Under the pieces are notes generated by a model, which worked only from the letters and a program-made list of their open reading frames with translations, did no database searches and was not told the DNA's origin. A program made the translations under genes and the position numbers. Shown here one piece after another: positions 32,003-34,889 of a stretch of DNA of 34,889 nt. Source of the stretch: Afipia sp. (GTDB lineage Bacteria; Pseudomonadota; Alphaproteobacteria; Rhizobiales; Xanthobacteraceae). Location: NCBI GenBank assembly GCA_030652315.1, contig JAUSAX010000040.1, positions 1 through 34,889 on the forward strand. Reading direction: 5' to 3'. Numbering within the stretch: the stretch's first letter is position 1; each line of letters opens with the position of its first letter.

Positions 32003-32898
32003 GTGCGCCAGGGATGAGCCGCGCGGGCTCCAAAATCGATCCGACAGGTGTGCTGCTGTTGGTAGCAACCTCGATCGGCTGGGGTCTGAACTGGCCTGTC
32101 ACCAAACATCTGCTGACGGAATTGCCGCCGCTCTCGGTGCGCGGCCTGTCGGGAATCGTTGGCGCGGCGTTGCTCGCGTTGCTGGCGCTCGCGTTCCGCC
32201 AATCGCTGAAGGTGCCCCGCGCGCAGTGGGCGCGGCTTGCGCTGCTGTCCGTTCTGAACGTGACGGCGTGGATGGCGCTGATGGGCCTGGCGCTGGTTTA
32301 TCTCCCGGCAAGCGAAGCGGCCGTGATGGCCTATTCGATGCCGGTCTGGGCTTCGATGCTGGCCTGGCCGATTCTGGGCGAGCGAATTTCACTGCTGCGC
32401 GTGGTCGCCATGGCAATGGCTATTGCGGGCCTCGTGACGCTGATGGGCGGGGGAGGCATTACCGCCAGCTACGCGAAGCTGCCGGGGATTCTGCTCGCGC
32501 TGGGAGGAGCGTTCCTGTTTGCCCTGGGTACGGTGTTCGGCAAGCGTTGGCCGCTGACGCTGCCGCCTCTGACATCGGCGGTCTGGCAGATCCTGATCGG
32601 CTGCCTGCCGGTCGCCGTGGTTGGGCTCTTGATCGAGCAGCCGCACTTTATGAGCCTGACACCGCTGGGCTGGACGTTGTTCGGTTATTCGATCGTGGTC
32701 CAGTTTTGTGTCGCCTATGCCTGCTGGTTTGCCGCGCTCCAGCGCCTCCCGGCGTCGGTCGCCGCCATCGGCACGCTTCTCGTGCCGGTCATCGGCGTGT
32801 TGGCGTCCGCCGCAGCGCTCGGCGAACCGCTGGGCCCGGCGCAGATCGCGGCGCTGGGACTGACCATCGCCGGGGTGGTACTGGCGTCCCGCTCATGA
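31999..32898 (+). CDS. EamA/DMT-superfamily transporter 2
   Basis: 299 aa from GTG 31999 (an ATG at 32014 is the alternative start), ten helices, same length and order as the gene before it. Shared landmarks: GLNWPVTKHLLTELPPLSVRGLSG, LPASEAAVMAYSMPVWASMLAWPILGER and ALQRLPASVAAIGTLLVPVIGVL. Tandem duplication with translational coupling suggests a heteromeric pair, as in some paired DMT/SMR transporters, although most EamA proteins act alone. A 17-codon piece closely matching this gene lies upstream of transporter 1, evidence that a third copy once existed. Confidence 0.9.
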   Translation: MSAPGMSRAGSKIDPTGVLLLVATSIGWGLNWPVTKHLLTELPPLSVRGLSGIVGAALLALLALAFRQSLKVPRAQWARLALLSVLNVTAWMALMGLALVYLPASEAAVMAYSMPVWASMLAWPILGERISLLRVVAMAMAIAGLVTLMGGGGITASYAKLPGILLALGGAFLFALGTVFGKRWPLTLPPLTSAVWQILIGCLPVAVVGLLIEQPHFMSLTPLGWTLFGYSIVVQFCVAYACWFAALQRLPASVAAIGTLLVPVIGVLASAAALGEPLGPAQIAALGLTIAGVVLASRS

Positions 32899-33012
32899 GG
32901 CGACACCATCTCATTCAGCGCAAAACAGCCCCGTTATCAACGCATTAATCGGTTCTGTGGTCGAAAAGTAACAGTCCTTGGAACCCGCGCCTGCTAGGTT
33001 CCGCGCCATACG

Positions 33013-34889
33013 ATGAGCGATCAACGCTCGCGGATGATCGGGGCTGGCGTGGTGTCGTTGCGGGTTAGAGGTGCCTTGGGTTTTCGCGGGCGGATGGTGC
33101 GCGCGGCTCGGTATCTTTTCGCGATTGTTGCTATCGGCGCATTCGCCAATGTGATGATGCCAAACGATGCGCGCGCGCAGTTCGCCTGCAATGGCGTTAG
33201 TCCGAGCGCCACGGATTTGACCTGTACGAATAGCGGCACCGAAACGAACGCCGTTTCGACGACGTCGACAATTTCCGGGGCACAGGCGGTCACCGTCAAT
33301 TCGGGTCTGGTGCAAGGTAACGTCGAAACCTTGGCCGACGGCGGAGGCAACGCCACTTCACATAACAGCAACTCGATTGAAGGGTCTCTCTTCACGCAGA
33401 CAAGCAACGGGGCGCTGGGTTTTGGGGGCGGTAACGCGGCTACGTACAACTCCGGAATTGTCGATGCCATCGCGACTGTAACTCAAGATGGTGGTAACGC
33501 CCTGACGGTCAATTCTGGCCGCGTTCTTGATCTGGCAGGCGTCTATCCGAGTTTCTCGGCAGCACTTGCAACAGTGGCTGCATTCGGCGGTGACGCCACG
33601 ACGATCAATTCCGGTTTTGTCGCCGGTGACATCTTTACAGCCTCCGCGCTCGTCACCGGTAACGGGAGCGCGCTTACAGTCAATTCGGGTTGGGTAAGCG
33701 GCGCTATCCAGACTATCGCTGCCGTCAATGGCAATTCAACAAACATCAATTCCGGGTCTGTGTTCGGAGGGATGGTAGGAGTCGTTGCCGGCGACGGAAA
33801 TGCGGCGGCAATAAATTTTGGATACATCGGTGGCCCGGTAGCTTCTCAGGTCGGCGGCATCGGAAACGCATCGCTTGTTAATTACGGCACCATCGATAGT
33901 GGCAGTTTCGGTTCTGTCCTTGTTCAGACGTCGTCTGGAACAGCCTCTGTTTTCAACGCTGGAAGAATCGTTGGAACAGTTGGTGTCTCTGTGTTTGACA
34001 CGGGCCATGCGGTCATTACGAACGCTGGACTGATAGACGGAAGTGCTTCCGGGTCGGCTATTCTTATGGATACCGATCCATCCAATCCGGCGGCCCGCAG
34101 CACGCTCAACATTCTTCCAGGTTCGAGGATCATCGGCACGGTCGCGCTCGCGGGGGATGCGAGTATTCCTGGTTCTGGAACAACCGTGAACATCTTAAGC
34201 GGCCATGATATCTCGTCAGTTCTGACATTTGGTGACGACTGTGGATGCGGCACCCAGGGTGGCCTCATCGACACTGGCTCGATCGTCAATGTCACCGGTG
34301 GTGCACCTTACGTCATCAACGGCAATATGGTGGCCGTCCTCGATCCGACGTCTTTCGCGGCTGCGGATCGCAACGTGGTGGACGTGACACGCACGATCAC
34401 GTCTCTGGTCACGAGCCGCCTCACCAATCCGGCGCCGATCGGCGGCAACGGATCGGCGGCGATCGGTTTCGCGCCGTCCGGCAACGTTGCACGCGACATG
34501 GCCAACGATGCCTTCTCGGGCATTCCTGCGCTGGCCTATGCGAGCAACGATCGCGTGCTCTTGAGTAATCCGAGCTTCACGGCAGCAGACGGCACAAGCA
34601 TCTGGGCGCAGGGTTTCGGCGGCCAGCGCATTCAGCAGGCCGATGCGCCGACGTTGCGCTCGGTGAGTAATTTCTATGGCGGCGTGCTCGGCATCGACAA
34701 GACGGTGCAGCCCGGCCTTCGCGTCGGCGGCTTCATTGGCGGCGGCGCGATCAAATCGACCATCGATCTGAATTCCGGCGACACCTCAAGCGACATTGGG
34801 TTCGGCGGTCTCTACGGCCGCTACGCAATGGGGCGCGCCTTCCTGGATTTCTCATTGCTCGGCGGTTACAGCAGCAACGATGTGAAGCG
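33013..34889 (+). CDS. Autotransporter with beta-helix passenger, 3' end outside the window
   Basis: Frame open from ATG 33013 to the window end (625 codons so far). The signal peptide ends DARA at residue 55; a later ATG (33094, MVRAARYLFAIVAIG) would give a normal-length signal and is a strong alternative start. The passenger (about 56-450) is built from roughly eleven repeats of 20-25 residues of the type GGNAxTxNSGxVxGxxxTxA, typical of a right-handed beta-helix. From residue 530 (SIWAQGFGGQRIQ) the autotransporter beta-barrel begins, with alternating strands such as RVGGFIGGGAI and ASFLDFSLLGGYS-like segments. Type V secretion to the cell surface is expected; adhesion is the usual role. 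Two CxC-like cysteine sites (ACN...TCT; DDCGCG) are uncommon in passengers. Confidence 0.85.
   Translation, partial: MSDQRSRMIGAGVVSLRVRGALGFRGRMVRAARYLFAIVAIGAFANVMMPNDARAQFACNGVSPSATDLTCTNSGTETNAVSTTSTISGAQAVTVNSGLVQGNVETLADGGGNATSHNSNSIEGSLFTQTSNGALGFGGGNAATYNSGIVDAIATVTQDGGNALTVNSGRVLDLAGVYPSFSAALATVAAFGGDATTINSGFVAGDIFTASALVTGNGSALTVNSGWVSGAIQTIAAVNGNSTNINSGSVFGGMVGVVAGDGNAAAINFGYIGGPVASQVGGIGNASLVNYGTIDSGSFGSVLVQTSSGTASVFNAGRIVGTVGVSVFDTGHAVITNAGLIDGSASGSAILMDTDPSNPAARSTLNILPGSRIIGTVALAGDASIPGSGTTVNILSGHDISSVLTFGDDCGCGTQGGLIDTGSIVNVTGGAPYVINGNMVAVLDPTSFAAADRNVVDVTRTITSLVTSRLTNPAPIGGNGSAAIGFAPSGNVARDMANDAFSGIPALAYASNDRVLLSNPSFTAADGTSIWAQGFGGQRIQQADAPTLRSVSNFYGGVLGIDKTVQPGLRVGGFIGGGAIKSTIDLNSGDTSSDIGFGGLYGRYAMGRAFLDFSLLGGYSSNDVK

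Overview
The window reads as chromosomal DNA of a high-GC alphaproteobacterium, most likely from the Bradyrhizobium/Afipia/Rhodopseudomonas group. This rests on gene content (a long coenzyme-B12 ribonucleotide reductase of about 1250 residues, a ClpS2-type adaptor, Bug-type binding proteins, many small secreted proteins) and on intergenic palindromic repeats of a style I associate with these genomes. It is an inference; no rRNA or tRNA was seen. Coding is dense and mostly housekeeping or transport, with a repeat-rich accessory stretch at about 23.5-26.5 kb.

Layout. 0-1.7 kb: M20 deacylase with a suspicious in-frame stop near its 5' end, then a PaaI-type thioesterase. 1.9-6.8 kb: RND permease and membrane-fusion protein (overlapping, no outer-membrane partner), then MgtC/SapB. 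6.9-9.6 kb: two small secreted proteins, a cupin, and an orphan LivK-type binding protein with a clear terminator. 9.9-12.6 kb: KTSC protein divergent from clpS, an alpha/beta hydrolase and a Sel1-repeat protein. 12.6-14.1 kb: zinc ribbon, MliC-like and other small proteins. 14.3-16.7 kb: FMN reductase, VOC protein and 3-hydroxyacyl-CoA dehydrogenase. 16.8-17.7 kb: three small minus-strand genes, the first behind a well placed FNR/FixK site. 17.8-22.4 kb: DUF4344-type metallopeptidase, truncated hemoglobin, and two orphan Bug binding proteins, one divergent from a LysR regulator.

22.7-26.5 kb is the unusual part. It holds a frameshifted secreted protein, three copies (one decayed, one intact, one with its 3' end formed by a repeat) of a tiny membrane-protein gene, and a GIY-YIG nuclease gene bracketed by three copies of a 30-bp hairpin element whose arm differences are compensatory. 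Next to it lies an AT-richer gene of unknown function. The nuclease plus its hairpins is my best candidate for an undescribed repeat/nuclease system.

26.5-31.1 kb: nrdJ on the minus strand with a leader of about 390 bp, headed by a candidate NrdR-box pair at the expected 31-bp spacing. Upstream are a 19-bp dyad, DnaA-box-like sequences and a 17-codon relic of an EamA transporter. 31.1-32.9 kb: two tandem, translationally coupled EamA transporters. 33.0 kb to the end: an autotransporter with a repeat-built passenger, cut by the window edge.
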